Positions 26,390 through 39,478 of a DNA stretch of 64,000 nucleotides are shown one piece after another. The notes under the pieces are model-generated. The model saw only the letters and a list, made by a program, of their open reading frames with translations, was not told where the DNA came from and searched no databases. Every line of letters begins with the position of its first letter. Positions within the stretch are counted from its first letter, which is position 1. Where the stretch lies: contig NC_135777.1 of assembly GCF_028453695.1 (NCBI RefSeq), positions 6,127,714 through 6,191,713 on the forward strand, in the 5' to 3' direction. The DNA is from Augochlora pura (taxonomy: Eukaryota > Arthropoda > Insecta > Hymenoptera > Halictidae). The position numbers and the translations under genes are program-made.

Positions 26390-29300
26390 TGGCTTCTTTA
26401 TTTTGACAGTAATTAAATAACTTGAAGCGTTTCACGAGAATTGGTTGAACGTATGGTTCTTGGATTAGTATACAACATTGTATGTGATTTCCTGATAATA
26501 ACTACGCATTTATAATGTTTTTTTTAACATTTAAAATTAGATAACATTAGGTATTTTAATTCATTGACGCAAATGTAGGCATTTATACAAAAAACGCTAA
26601 TGCATGCATTACTATGTTATTTTTTACTGTACACCGTGAAATGAAATATTCGTAAATGTTCTCTTTTACGTTCCCGACTTATTTCGTGCATTTAGAACAG
26701 CCTTAACTTAATTCTATTACTAGTTTTATCCGCTCTGTACATGTTGATGAAAGTACATACATTAATGTTTCTTCTCCTCAATAATTTTCGAATTTTATGT
26801 ACGGTCGTTTCGTACCAAATATAAAGGATACCAAAAATCAGGATACAAGTAGAAAGTAGTTAATGCTACGTAAAGAAGTATGTTGACGACATAGAATGTA
26901 ATTTTTGTACCTAAATTTACAAACTGATCTTGGATATTTGTCAAATATACATGCACTTGAGTAACGTCTGACTAAATAGCGGTTAAATTAGCAAGAACTT
27001 ATTTTATCATTCTTTTAGTCGTGTCGCAATTTCCGATAACAATGTATCAGATTAAATATACAAAGGAAAATTGATCGAGTAACGTAGTATTTTTACTTTT
27101 GAATTCCAGTAAAATTTTTTAAAAACACTATACATATTTAACACAGAAAGAAAGATTGTAGATAAAGTCGCGTAACTCCGTTCTATATAATTAAAATTTT
27201 ATCAATTCTTATTTGAATTTATAAATTCCATTCATTTATAAATTCCAAATATACCATTTACTGAAATGTTAAAATTTCAAAATATACTAATAATGGCAAT
27301 ATGTTGAAGCAAGCTTTATGTAATAAATCAAGTCCTGATTAAACACGATTTTAAATATTTTCAAAATTACATTTTATTTTAAGTGCATGTGCTGAGAAAC
27401 TTATATGCAAATTAAAATTAGCATTAAAACGTGTTGACTTGTTCTTTAATTATATGGCTCGTAAAGAAAAACATAGCCATGGTATTCAGATAATTTGTAA
27501 ATAAAAATCAGAAATCGCGCATTTAAAAGTATTAAGGATAATATACTTTGGGAAAAAAGATCTTAATATATGCTGATATAATAAATGACAACAGTAGCGT
27601 TATTACTGTAAGAAATATTTAATGAAACACACATGGCATATGATATACATAGTAGTCGTTTTTTTTTTAAATTACTTTATCAATTGAAATTATAAAAGGA
27701 ATCAAAACAGGCTTTCAATCATCGATAGTTTTCTTACGCGATTGAAAAAGGACACAGATTTATAAACATTACATAAACAATATTATAGATGTAATTAAAA
27801 GATGCATACATTAATGTAACATAATCGTACAGTGATATTAATTATTAATTTAATGTTAAATTTCACCAATTTAATATAGAGTTTGTAAAGTTTTGTAAAA
27901 GTTTTACACCTTTTAAATATCCTAACATTCTACACACACACAAAAAAATTATTTTAAAAATAGTGAACACACATATGGCTACTTACGTAAATTGAAATTT
28001 TATAGGATATGTAAAATAATATTAAAACTTTAATATTCTAAAAGATCATACCGTAACTTAAGTTACATGTACACTGGCAACACATATCTGTAACTTAAGT
28101 TATAATTAAAAATTAGTATTATGCGTTCCTTTTGTAATGAAACAATTTCTTTCAACTGTAATCTGTTGAAGTATCATCATAATTCTGATCCTACTAAAAT
28201 GTGCCTATTATATAAACCTATTCGTCTTCAATAGTCTATGTTAACGTATTCTCAAAAAAAAAGGAAAAAAATCAGAAAAAGATGAATAAAATATGTCGGT
28301 GAAATATAATCTGTTACGCATTTTCAAGGAAAATTAAATATGTTTGTGGTATTGAAGAACAATTAGATTTAGAATTTTCCAGAGCATATAATTCCACGGT
28401 AGTTACTAATGTTTAGAAATGAAACGAGAATCAAACCAAATACAAATTCTGTATCGTATATATAGGAGAAAAATTAACAAATTATATTAGTCATACTATT
28501 GACTATCGTTAAAAGTGCAACAAAACACTTAACAATAATGGCTGGCTGGTATTACACATATCTAGTTATGTAGGAAGAAATTTGTACATGTACCATATAA
28601 CGTAATGTTTAAACAAATTTCGACGATTTCGTTTACACACAACTATATAATACGTACACGATATGTGAAACTAAACCCGAGTTGTCTGCAATTTACAGTA
28701 TACAAATAATGAGCGTTAATGTTTGTATTTTCTACACGAGTAAAATAACAGTTAAAGCAAACAAAATTGTTTAAATTACCTTTGATATATAAACAGTATA
28801 ATATCTATGACTACGTAATGATCAGTAGAACAAAGACAACGTAGAAATAGGACTCACACTGTTTGTGTTACTAATTTTATTTTAACATTATCGAATATTA
28901 GCAACTATTCAAGTATTGTATGAAATCTAGGTTTAAAAAAAAAGAAACAATGTAGAAATGAATTATGTGAAGTGCCAAAGAAAATGACAGGTACAGTTAA
29001 TAAAGTAATGTATATAATCGTGGAAGCAATTGAAATGATTTATTTGTAATTTGATCATTTATTTATATTAATTTTAGTAGTAATTTCAATAGAATAAGTG
29101 TAATAATTTTGAATACATTGTCACCGTTGTTAATATGCGAGTTTTGATGCCTTATTACATACAGAACTGAAGCATAGTTTATTGTAATCAGTTCTTTGAA
29201 AATAAATGGTCATGTTCTCAACACCACTGTCTTTTTAATGCTCACATATATTTATATATCTAAAATAATCTTAAACGCTTAATTTAAACAGAAATATACG

Positions 29301-29756
29301 TATTAGCCTCCTCATATAAAAGTAATTCTAATTTTAAGAAAGTATATCTACATCTATAATAGTATAACAAGTAAATCTAATTTAAAAATCTATAATGGTG
29401 CAACAAGAATACGGCAGATGAGGTAGTACTCTGTGATATATCGATTGTGTTGACAACTGGAGTTCAGTTCTAAATTTCATTTATTCTCAACCAGCTTCCC
29501 ATTGCACCATTCACATCATATTGTAAACAATGAATTTGTACAGTGTGTGTAAAAAATGAAAATATTAAAGAGTGTACACAATATGATAATCAGCACCATT
29601 TCAATTGAATCATGTTTTTAAAATGTAATGTTCGACATATGAAATACTTTGTGCATGAGAGACAGAAAATAGTAAAGAAATTCGAAGTACTTTTGTCATT
29701 TAAAAATCTTATGAAATAAAGTACGATTTGTAGGATTCTCATGATTGACTAGGATG
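26390..29756. other. AT-rich gap between convergent RILPL and pasha
   Basis: About 3.4 kb with no open frame worth naming on either strand. The flanking genes converge, so both 3' UTRs must lie here. An AATAAA at 27499–27504 could serve RILPL. Nothing else was recognised. Confidence 0.4.
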
Positions 29757-32379
29757 CTATAAATCTACATTGTTCAAGTTAGCTGCGGACCCTGTTGGCA
29801 AATCTGGTGGCACAAACTTACCAATAGGTTGTATTGCCTGTCGTTGTTCGGCTAATTTGCGCATTTCTTGTCTAAGTTTACTTAAAATAGCATGATTTGG
29901 TTGATTCACCGCGGCTTTACCTTGCAGCAACGTTATCTCTTGTTCCAGTTGTTTCTTCTCTTTGAAAGACTTTACACTACGTGATCCATAGAGCCTCAAT
30001 AAAGAACCCCAAGACTGTATATGAGGATGCATAAGTTGCAGGATCGCTTGTGCTGCTCGTTGTTTACCATCTTTTTTATTACGACATACCTGAACACAAT
30101 GATTAGCAATTGAAGTACAGTCTATTAATTGGAAATTTTCACAAGATCATAATGAAATTTCCATTGATTTAGATGAATATTTAATTACTTACAACAGTGG
30201 CTTCGTGTTTTCCTACTCGCATTGTAAATTCATTGCGTTGATGCTTTAAAGTATTTACAGAATAATTAATATGCATATCTCCCAGGCCATAATTTCGTTG
30301 TAAGCATGTAATTAATATAGCATGTGGAGATGGCTCAGTGGTTTTGGCACAAAATTCTGCGACTCGTGGATCGGTTATCGAGATTTCATCGAAGAACGAC
30401 AGGTCCGCGTCAGAATTTGTTCTGGATGCCTTGATCATACGGCTGTTGTTACCAGTGGCTGCATCACCTCCATTATCGCCGGAGATTTTATCTCTCATTT
30501 GAGGAATTAGGATTTCTAGGGTTTTACGAGCAGCATTAGCCTTTGCTTGTTTTTTGCTGCTACCAAAACCGCTTCCATATTCCATGTCATTAATGCAAAC
30601 AACAGCGGAGTACGGTGTTGCAGCATTTTCTGAAACGAAATTTTCTTCGAACATTTGCCTCGACACAGATACAACTCGAAGCGTAATTCATTCTATAGAA
30701 ATCGTTCTTCCTTTGACATACCTAATTCCTTAAATTTATAAGTTGGTTGTTTTTTAAGTGCATGTTGCACGTATTCATGAAGTATACAAACATAACTTTT
30801 CCCCGAAGGATTCATTATCCAGTGTTTTGGTGGCCTTTGTCCACCATTGTCATCTCCCGTAACGCCACTACTATTTCCTGTCAAGTTAGTGCTACTAACT
30901 GGAAATGTTATTAACTTCGTTCCGTCGGGTAAAGTTGGTCGTTCCAATTGTTTACGATGTTTTTTATTTTTCGTAAATTTTCTTCTTGCCGACCATGACC
31001 TGCAATGATAATAATGAAAAACCCTGGCTAAACTACGATGTAATTGGCTGCGAGTTAAGGATATCGTTGGAAACACACTTACTGAAATCTCATTACTTTG
31101 ATAGCTTTAAAACGAAAAAGTGATTGACAATAAATTCTTAATTGTTCGCTGTCTAAAGAATGCGCTGCCCGATTTTCTTGAATTGTTTCGATTTTTGCGC
31201 TAGGTAAACTACAGGCTTCCGTATGCGGATCACGTTCCTTTTCTTTCTGCCTCTCTTCCTCTTCTTCCTGAAGAGCTCTTTTGTATTGAAGGCAAGGTAT
31301 AGCACTCACAGGTACTTCGTGTTTCCTGACACTACCAGGTCCAAGAAAATATGGTTTGGCAAGAGTACAAACTCTACTTTGTTTATGAAGGTACAAAGGC
31401 ATCCCGCTGTTGTGTGTTACTTGCACCCAACCCTCAGGAAGCACATCAAAATGATTGTGGCCAATTTCTATAAATAATATAACGCCACTGCGATTTAATG
31501 TTTTGGTTTTCCTTTTCAAACCAGACGATGTTGTAATAATAAAGATCATATTTACATACAACTTGCGTAAAAAACAAATAAGAGTATCTTACATACTTAC
31601 CATCCAAGACAAGTTTCTCTTTTTCTTCGTATGGCACACTATCTTTCTTGTCTTTTCTTTTGCCTTTAAATTCCTCTGGTAAACCTAATAGTAGCATATA
31701 ATACTCAACTAATAAATGTTCTCTGCTGCTGTACAATCTATGTAAGAAGTGGAAAAAAAAAGAACAAATAATCTCTTCTTTTTTAAAAATTTGTTTAACT
31801 CTTCTTCCACCCACATACTCTGTAGCATCATATATTGTACTTTCAATGTGTTTTCTAGAACTTTTACCCCGTAAGCTTATAACACGAAAATGTGAAATAT
31901 ATATATATATTACTATAACAGAACTTCTTATCTCATAAAAAATTACCTTCTTCTAACATAGCTTCAATTTCTTCATCAGGTACATCAGAATCCATACTTT
32001 CGTTCGTATCAGAGTCCGTATCTGAACAGTTCTGATCCGGATGACGTTCTAGATCATCCAAAACGTCGAAGTGTCTTAAATCGTCCGTAGCCGCCATGCT
32101 GTCTGTGTTAGATTCCATGACATAATCTTCCATGGTGGTACTGTTACACGCATTCGTATCATAAGCGGATACAGTGTCTTCTTCCAACGTTTGACTGCAC
32201 TGACTCGTATCCGACATTCTGTTGTGAATATCGATAGTGGCTTCCATTATAGTCTTCATTACCGAGATGCTTTTGTTCGTGAAAACGATGTCTTGGTGAT
32301 TTCCTAAATCCATCTCGCTTCGAGAATTTACGCACAATTGCGACGCTTCTTCAAGAAGTTCTTCTTTATCCATGTCCAT
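29757..32379 (-). CDS. pasha: Microprocessor subunit Pasha (DGCR8)
   Basis: Six exons: 31947–32379, 31601–31684, 31083–31467, 30722–30999, 30193–30629 and 29757–30089, in phase, giving 649 aa. An acidic Ser/Asp/Glu-rich N-terminus is followed by GLPEEFKGKRK. Then comes the WW/heme-binding segment GHNHFDVLPEGW and THNSGMPLYLHKQSRV, with PYFLGPGSVRKH and IPCLQYK. The Pro230–Cys231 pair matches the axial heme ligand motif of DGCR8. dsRBD1 is about 361–433 (KSYVCILHEYVQHAL to GSGFGSSKKQAKANAARKTL). dsRBD2 is about 478–550 (SPHAILITCLQRNYG to KDGKQRAAQAIL). The C-terminal helix SKLRQEMRKLAEQRQAI is the Drosha-binding tail. The protein pairs with Drosha to cut primary microRNAs in the nucleus. Confidence 0.95.
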
Positions 32380-34110
32380 TGTTGTATAACGAGGTATCTG
32401 CTAAAATACTGTAAGGTCTGATATCCAACGATACATAAGCGCAATATTACAACAGATGTCTAACTTCTCTTAACAGATAAAGTATGCATTCATCAACAGT
32501 TGACAAGTGTTCGAATATGGCTTAAGAAATAGATATTTTGATATAAAGCGTGGACTCCGTATATAACTCATAGATTAAATAATATCACACGCGTTGTATG
32601 GCCACACCACTTTCACCAATGAGGCCAAAGTCCAATCGATTTGAAACCACTATGAAAATGGCAACGAAAATTGGACATTTGCATTAGTGTTAGCAGTTTG
32701 CGGCCTATTATATATCCATGAGTACATATCACGTAACTGACATATTATAACGTTTGAATATTGTAGACGGTTAGCCAACATAATTTCCTGTATAACTTAC
32801 ACGGCTAGCTGAACAGGAACAACATTGAGAAATTGAACCTGTTAACTAGCTTCAACTACGCTTTGTGCTAAGAAAGATAATATAGATTGTGTTTAATTTA
32901 AGCTTTTTAATACCTTAACGAAACTAATTATTTAAAATAAATATTAATAGATAATCGAGCAAGTTTCATACGTATCTGAAGTGCGTATCAAGAGAAGAAC
33001 TTTCACTATTAGTGTGTAGACTGCAAATTTTCTGCATTTTTAAACAGAATAAACTACCAGCCACAACAATGGAAACTTTGGAAATTTGTTTACGCAAATG
33101 TTGATTCGCATAACGAGCAATAATCTAATTACAACATCTACACACAATTTTGATATTAAACAACATCAACGTGTACGCGTATCGCACATATAAATGACGA
33201 TTGTATAGTTAAGTATAATAAAATGATCTTTGTAACGTCTTCTAATTAACACAAATCGATATTATCATCAATATCATACATTTCCAAAACAGTACCTTTA
33301 TTAATTGTATATCACAATATGTAATGTAATCTCAGTAAACTACAAACTCTATAATAGTTCTCCAACAATACAATTTTCCAAAGCTAGGTTAGGTATTATC
33401 TATAAACGAGTCATTTCGATCAGCCGATGTTATAATTTCAATAGAAGTTATGTAAATCGTTTGTATCACTTTTATCTTGAACACATAAGCACAAACACTA
33501 TTTAATTAATTTAAACCAACATTGTAGATTTAATGAAATGTGAACCCCATTCCAGTCAACAGCAATATCATCCATCCCCATGCGTTTCGCACAAGTTAGA
33601 GGGGAAACTCGTAGAAATTACCGTTACGTGTTCTACACTAGTCAGTACCTAGATCCGTTAGCGAGGGTTAATATAGAAATTTTCTTTGCTATGATTGGTT
33701 AACGACTTATCGATGAGATAGAGCGGCGCTCAAGTTAAAATAAAATAAAACGAAAACAGTGAATGAGCAAGAGAGCAAGGAAAAAGAACAACAACGGCTG
33801 GGCTCTCAATTTGACTTTGACATAATTAATGTCTTTAGGCAAATTTGTAGAGATTTAGCGCCCCTAGCGGAGAAAAACTGAAGCTTCTTCCAGTGTGCGC
33901 ACAGCGCCATTCGTTGCAGTGGCAAAATATATAAACTATTCGCCGTGAAGGTGTTAAAGTACATTGTTACAAATTCTTTAAATTCGAAATGTCATAACTC
34001 GGTTCAACAGAATCGTACAACAATGAAAATTAGCGTATTTTAAAGAACAAAGTCTCCTCTTTAATTTGTAATAATCTTTTCTGAATTTGTCTGATCGAGA
34101 CTTCTCTAGC

Positions 34111-34139
34111 GAGCTTCGCTATTTCTCCGATAGAGAGCG
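34111..34139 (+). repeat. Short duplicated element, copy A
   Basis: GAGCTTCGCTATTTCTCCG followed by ATAGAGAG. A close copy (GAGCTTCTCTATATTTTCG then ATAGAGAG) starts at 34502. Both lie inside the group of CTCF-like motifs, so this small region seems partly built from repeated units. Confidence 0.5.
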
Positions 34140-34501
34140 CCACAGACTCAGTCTGCGGGATTTCAAAAAATAATTATTTAAGACAAAATGACAAAACCAT
34201 AAATAACAAAACCAAGCATATATTAACAACAATATATTATACGGAAACAATTTACAACATTGCAAAATGTGGTCAATCGTGCTATGATGTTTGGTTAAAT
34301 GTTATTTAAAGTAATTACATTATGCAGCGTTTTTGATTACTTTTTTCACATTCTCCCAATGCAGGAGACTCTTAAACAATTTCATGGCTTGGCTTATTTA
34401 TTTGTGACTTAATTTTGCCATAATTAATCTTTTTAAGTGATCCTCTGATCAAGACACGTAGCGCCTCCAGTGGGAAAATGCTCAAACTCTTAGCCAAATT
34501 T

Positions 34502-34531
34502 GAGCTTCTCTATATTTTCGATAGAGAGCTC
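34502..34531 (+). repeat. Short duplicated element, copy B
   Basis: Direct copy of the unit at 34111, differing at a few bases, 390 bases further right and between the fourth and fifth GCGCC motifs. Confidence 0.5.
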
Positions 34532-34917
34532 AATCGATAACAGAGATTCATCCAACCAACGAGTAAGTTAACTGATAATAAGAGCATATACCGAACAGAA
34601 ATAATTTATTTACTAATTTAATAATTTCATATCAAATATTTAATTAAACTATTAGCATTGAGTGAAAATATTTAAGTCATATAGTACATTCATGTAAAAT
34701 CTTCGTGGGTCTTCCAAGGCAGCGCCATCTATATGAGAATATTGAAATCTAGCAACTGTCATTCGTACTTACGATGTATAACACACCGTGCTTGTGATTG
34801 TGGCATAAAACTCCACATGGTCATTGGTCTATTTCTACAGCACGTCCGTGGTAGCGTCACCAGTACTGGGTGTTGTCTCTGGGCTTAATTAATGTTTAGT
34901 TTAATAAAGTGTTAAAA

Positions 34918-37900
34918 ATGTTGACCGGATTTCGAAGACAGCTGATAGCCTTTAGTTTCATTTGGTTGCATGTTCATGGTAAGCAATATAACGTTTAGTA
35001 TTGTTTTAATACTTCACGAATAATACTGTTTTATACATTGTTCACAATTGTTCACAGGTCAGAATCTGAATAACACTGTTACATGGTGTACAATATCAGA
35101 AGCTGAACAAGACAAATGCAATGCATTTTCAAGAGCAATCGACCGTGAGATAGCATTCTTCGAACAAAATTACATATCGCTGCAATGTAAGCAAGCGTCG
35201 AGCAAAGAGGAGTGTGTGGCGATGCTGGACCATGAGAAAGCTCAGATAACCACTTTGGATCCTGGAGAGATTTTTATAGCAGGACGATATCATAGTTTAA
35301 TACCAATTATGCAAGAGATATACGAGAGTGGATTGAACTATCAATACGCGGTCGCTGTGATTAAGAAAGGATCTTTACAGGATGTACAGAGTTTACAAGA
35401 CTTGAGAGGCAAAAAAGCCTGCTTTGCCGGTCTTGGGATGCTTGCTGGTTGGGTTATACCCATTCATGTTGTAAATACAATCTATTTCCTCTGTACCTTT
35501 TTATATTTTTCCAATAGTAATACTTACAGCAGTAATTACATATAATTTTTATTCATTAGCTTATGAAACAAGGTGGACTAGAAATTATCGATTGCAATAA
35601 TCATGTCAAATCTGCAATCACATACTTCGGACCTAGTTGTGCAGTTAACTCATTGATAGACAAATATAATCCATTGGGTAAGGTCATGCATACCTTATTG
35701 TACATCGCGAGCAATTTGCATAGGTATTATCTAAAATTCCAGGTGATAATTCCGATCAATTATGCAAGCTGTGCATTGGCAAGATACCCGGGGAAAGGTG
35801 CACCAGCGCGGACCCTTATGCAGGATATGAGGGAGCATTTAGATGTCTGGTAGAAGCTGGAGAAATTGCTTTCTTAGTAAATTCGACCGTGGATGAAATG
35901 ATATCAACATCTTTCGATTTCCGTATGTTTTCTACTCTGCGATCCGAGCGTCGCGAAAGTATGAAATAATGATCTCCGACTCGTTTTCCAGTCAATGTGA
36001 AGAAGGAACAGTTCGAGTTGCTTTGCACGGACGGCAGTCGAAAAAGTATCGACGAATTCAAGCACTGTAATTGGGGAACTGTACCGTCGCGCGCTGTAGT
36101 TATATCCTCTGCCACGAAACTCGAGATGCGTCGAATGTACCAGCGGTTTCTGGAGAGAGCAGTTCGAATATTGAACAAGGACCGCGTGCAGAACTCTACC
36201 GATATCTACGACAATCGTTTCGAGAACAGGCCGGGCTACAATAACAGATTCGACGAGAATAACTATAACAGAAGCAGCTACGGCAACCCTAACGAATACA
36301 ACACGGACAATTACGAAAATCGGAACGGCTACGACAGAAGTTACAATGGCAATGGATGGGACAAAACGGAATCAACGAATATACAACCGATAGAGACGTT
36401 TAACTTGTTCGAGTCGGCGCCGAAATACGGATTGCATCACAACTTGATGTTTTCGGTAATTATCGTGTTCACGATTTTAAAAAGTATCGCCTCGATCCCC
36501 GGTGAGATTTCGCAAATTTTAGGACTCTGCCCGAGACTTTGTTCAATTGCCAGAAAAGGATCAAACTTATAGCGGGTATTTGGGTAGATCGTTGGACCCC
36601 ATACTGGAAGTTCGTCGCTGCCCCGTGAATAAAATGACGTTGTGCGTTACATCCGATCCGGAAATGGAGAAGTGTGTGAAAATGAAGGTGAATATGATTT
36701 TAGGAAAATAGCTCTATCTGTGTTGTCAACGTCAATTTATTTTATTCCAGATAGCGTTAAAGGCTCAATTGCTGAAGCCTGAGTTGAATTGTCACAAGGG
36801 CCATAGTCAAATTCATTGCATGCAGGCGATTCAAAGCGGGTGCGTAATCCGAATGCAGAGATCTCTCTTTCTCCTACTCATCGTTTGATTTAATATATTC
36901 GTGTTTAGGAACGCGGACGTATCAGTGCTGGACACCAGCGACGTGTACACCGCTGGACTACGCTTTGATTTAATCCCGTTTATCTCCGAAGTCTACAATC
37001 TGCCGACGCCCGAGTACTACGTAGTTGCGGTAGCGAAGGAAGAGGATGACAACACGGATTTGACCTACTTAAAGAACAAATACACCTGTCACACCGGGAT
37101 AAATACAGCTGCAGGCTGGGTGTATCCTCTCGCGTATCTCATTTCGAATACCTGGATCAGAGGCTACGGTTGCGACTCCGTGCGTGCCGCTGCCGAATAT
37201 TTCAGCAAATCTTGCGTACCAGGTGCTCTCAGTACCGAATACAACACAGGTAATATACCCGGAAATGAATTTTAAACGGATTGTTCGCAAGTACCGTATA
37301 TCTCGACACGAATTCGGTCTCTGATCTCGTTGTACTAATATCGTAGGAGTGCCTTACGACAACATGTGCGATCTGTGCCACGGAGCGAGCTTCCGGTACT
37401 GTCGCCGAGATGCTTCGGAGGACTACTTTGGCTACACCGGTGCCTTCAGATGTCTGGTAGAAGGTGGCGGCGACGTGGCCTTTGTGAAACACACGACGGT
37501 CGCCGAGAACACCGACGGGAAACGGAAGGAGACGTGGGCGCGCAATACCTTCCTCAAGGATTTCGAGCTGCTTTGCCCCGACGGTAGACGACGACCCACG
37601 ACCGATTACATGGACTGCAATCTTGGCAAAGTTTCGTCGAACGCTATAGTCACCCGCGGAGGATATTACGGATACAACGAGACACAGATAAACGCTTACA
37701 TAAATTTGTTCATTTACGCGCAGCAGTTCTACGGTAGGAAGGAGCAGGACGAGTTCAGCTTCAGCATGTTCTTCAGCGAGCCTCCTTACAGCGACCTGAT
37801 CTTCCAAGACGCCACGCAACAGTTGGTGGTCGTCCCACCCGAGAAACGAGAGTTCAGCGCCTATCTGGGCAACGACTTCATGCGAGCTAGAAGAATCGTC

Positions 37901-37987
37901 GATTGCAACGCCGGTGCATCCGCTATAGAGCAATCGATAGTGGCCACGATGGCTATGATTCTATTCACTTACGTGTTCAGTAGATAA
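34918..37987 (+). CDS. GPI-type two-lobed transferrin (melanotransferrin-like)
   Basis: Nine exons: 34918–34978, 35058–35470, 35560–35677, 35743–35922, 35992–36455, 36523–36687, 36751–36839, 36909–37249 and 37347–37987, in phase, giving 823 aa. Signal peptide is about residues 1–21. N-lobe (about 28–420): Asp88 is kept (TLDPGEIF) and Tyr226 is kept (GYEGAFRC). The first metal Tyr is Gln116 (YQYAVAV) and the metal His is Asn244 (FLVNSTV). The anion Thr/Arg are lost (CFAGLGMLAGW). An Asn/Tyr-rich insert covers about residues 325–392. C-lobe (about 430–800): Asp505, Tyr533, Tyr640 and His659 (FVKHTTV) are all present, but the anion Arg is replaced (CHTGINTAAGW). The last 20 residues are hydrophobic after a small-residue stretch, suggesting a GPI anchor. 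This suggests insect transferrin 3 or 2; I favour Tsf3 because of the decayed N-lobe. Confidence 0.88.
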
Positions 37988-38767
37988 AATTTGCATTAGT
38001 CTCTCTCTTGATAGAACGTGTCTCCGTTCTACGTGTACAATAGAATCGTATGAAGATTAATTTTTTAAGAAGGTATGTTACATAAAAAGGCAGCAGTATA
38101 CCGCTACGTTTCTAGGTTGCAGCTTCATGTTCAGCCCGTGAAACGAGTTCGCGAGTTGATCGTAGTTTCTCTATTTTATATACAAATGCCTTGTTAGTTG
38201 ACTGAACGCGTTCAGTATCGTTTTAGAACGTGAATGCAACATATTTGTTATCGACCGGGGGATTCCAGAATCGAAACCGATCCGTCCATATTTCGAGATC
38301 TTAACGTTATTGTAAGATTTTAACGTATTATAATAGGTTTAACGTGTATCTTATGCCGTCCACTGACATTTTTGTACATTTCGATTTAAATAAATTTATA
38401 TCTTCGTATGTTTCGCTATTTTTTTTTGTACAGTTTTACGGCACTTCATTGGACGATGATCACAGAATCAGATCTTCCCAGACGACGTCAGTTCCTTGAT
38501 CCTTTTATACACTGTCAGTAAAAAGTGATCATCGTTGGGCGAAACTATTATTATTATCGACGAGAAGAATATGCGAACCTAAGGAAAACAATCTCCGTTG
38601 CAACTTTTTCGATAGGGTGATCGTCGTGGGCTTCTTTCCGCCGGTCTTTAACGTTTTAAGAGATTTCTTTCTGTTCGTCGTGGACAACTGTCGGTTGCGT
38701 TCATTTTGCGTGGCTCGAGGTACCTTAAAAATAATCGATTAATTTAATATATTGATGTACTGATATG
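37988..38767. other. Transferrin 3' UTR and gap
   Basis: No coding exon was recognised. An AATAAA at 38389–38394, about 400 bases after the stop codon, is a good candidate polyadenylation signal for the transferrin. The right end should hold the 3' UTR of the small minus-strand THEG-like gene. Confidence 0.5.
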
Positions 38768-39107
38768 CTATATTTTCAAGGTGTTGAAAGCTATATCGCG
38801 TACACTGGGAGAATGCTTCTGCTGGCTCTGCAACTTTGGCTGCGCTAGAACATCGATGCGTCTCAGCTTCTTCGACACGCGACGCACCCTCTTGCGACGC
38901 TCCTAAATCACATCCCACCACCGTTACGAACTATCCCGTTGAAAATTAATGGCAAATTACCTTTCGCGGCTTCTTGCAATCCGTTTTCAACGTCGGATTG
39001 TTCATTATTATCACGGAGTTCGTGCCGTTCGCTTTCCTAGGGGCGCACCAATATTTTCTCGCGGCGCTGAAATCTTTGAGATCGTTTCTAGGATTCGTCG
39101 GACTCAT
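38768..39107 (-). CDS. Small THEG-repeat-like protein, 93 aa
   Basis: Two short exons, 38961–39107 (49 codons from ATG) and 38768–38902 (44 codons plus stop), joined in phase 0 across a 58-base intron (donor GTAATT, acceptor TGATTTAG). The product is very basic: KKPRKERRKRVRRVSKKL at the junction. Then comes IDVLAQPKLQSQQKHSPSV, which has the LA.PK core of the THEG (SPMAP2) repeat. The following SVRDIAFN resembles NVNHNAFN in the divergent neighbour at 39479. The two ATGs are only 372 bases apart, so they may share a promoter. Neither exon is long enough to stand out alone; the model rests on phase, splice sites and the repeat. A sperm or ciliary role is inferred from the family. Confidence 0.6.
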
Positions 39108-39478
39108 CGGTGATTCGTGCACGTTTAACGCTTGTTACTCACATTCTCCTTCGAGCGTTTCGATTTGTTTAAAAAGTATATAACTTGGAATTTTTCAGTG
39201 ATGTTGCTTCGGTCGGATCATCGTCTCTGGTCGCCGGTTTCGATAAAATAATTGAAGCCGGCGTACGTCATGGTGATGCACCGAGCCACGCTTCACGGTG
39301 ATCCCACCCATCGCTTCTTTGTCACGCAACACATCATCAACCGTCCGCCAACGTCCTCAAAATTTTCTTCACCGATCCGCATACCCTACCGATATATACC
39401 GCAAAAACTCTCAACTCGAAGCAACTCACACCATTTTAGCAATTTGATAACAATTTAATAATCACAACTGTTAACGAT

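Larger units (their letters stand above)
33856..34737 (+). promoter_or_regulatory. Cluster of CTCF-like GCGCC motifs
   Basis: Five short sites in one orientation within 900 bases: TAGCGCCCCTAGCGG (33856–33870), CAGCGCCATTCGTTGCAGTGG beginning at 33902, GAGCGCCACAGAC (34135–34147), TAGCGCCTCCAGTGGG (34459–34474) and CAGCGCCATCTATATGAG (34720–34737). The first and fourth resemble the CTCF core as usually written on this strand (TAGCGCC[C/A]CCTAGTGG). CTCF is an insulator and boundary factor in insects. The motif match is by eye, so binding is inference. Confidence 0.4.
32380..34917. other. Divergent gap pasha / transferrin
   Basis: About 2.5 kb between two start codons facing outward. No coding exon was recognised. 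It includes the pasha promoter (left), the transferrin promoter (right) and a group of CTCF-like GCGCC motifs at 33.85–34.74 kb, listed separately. Confidence 0.5.
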
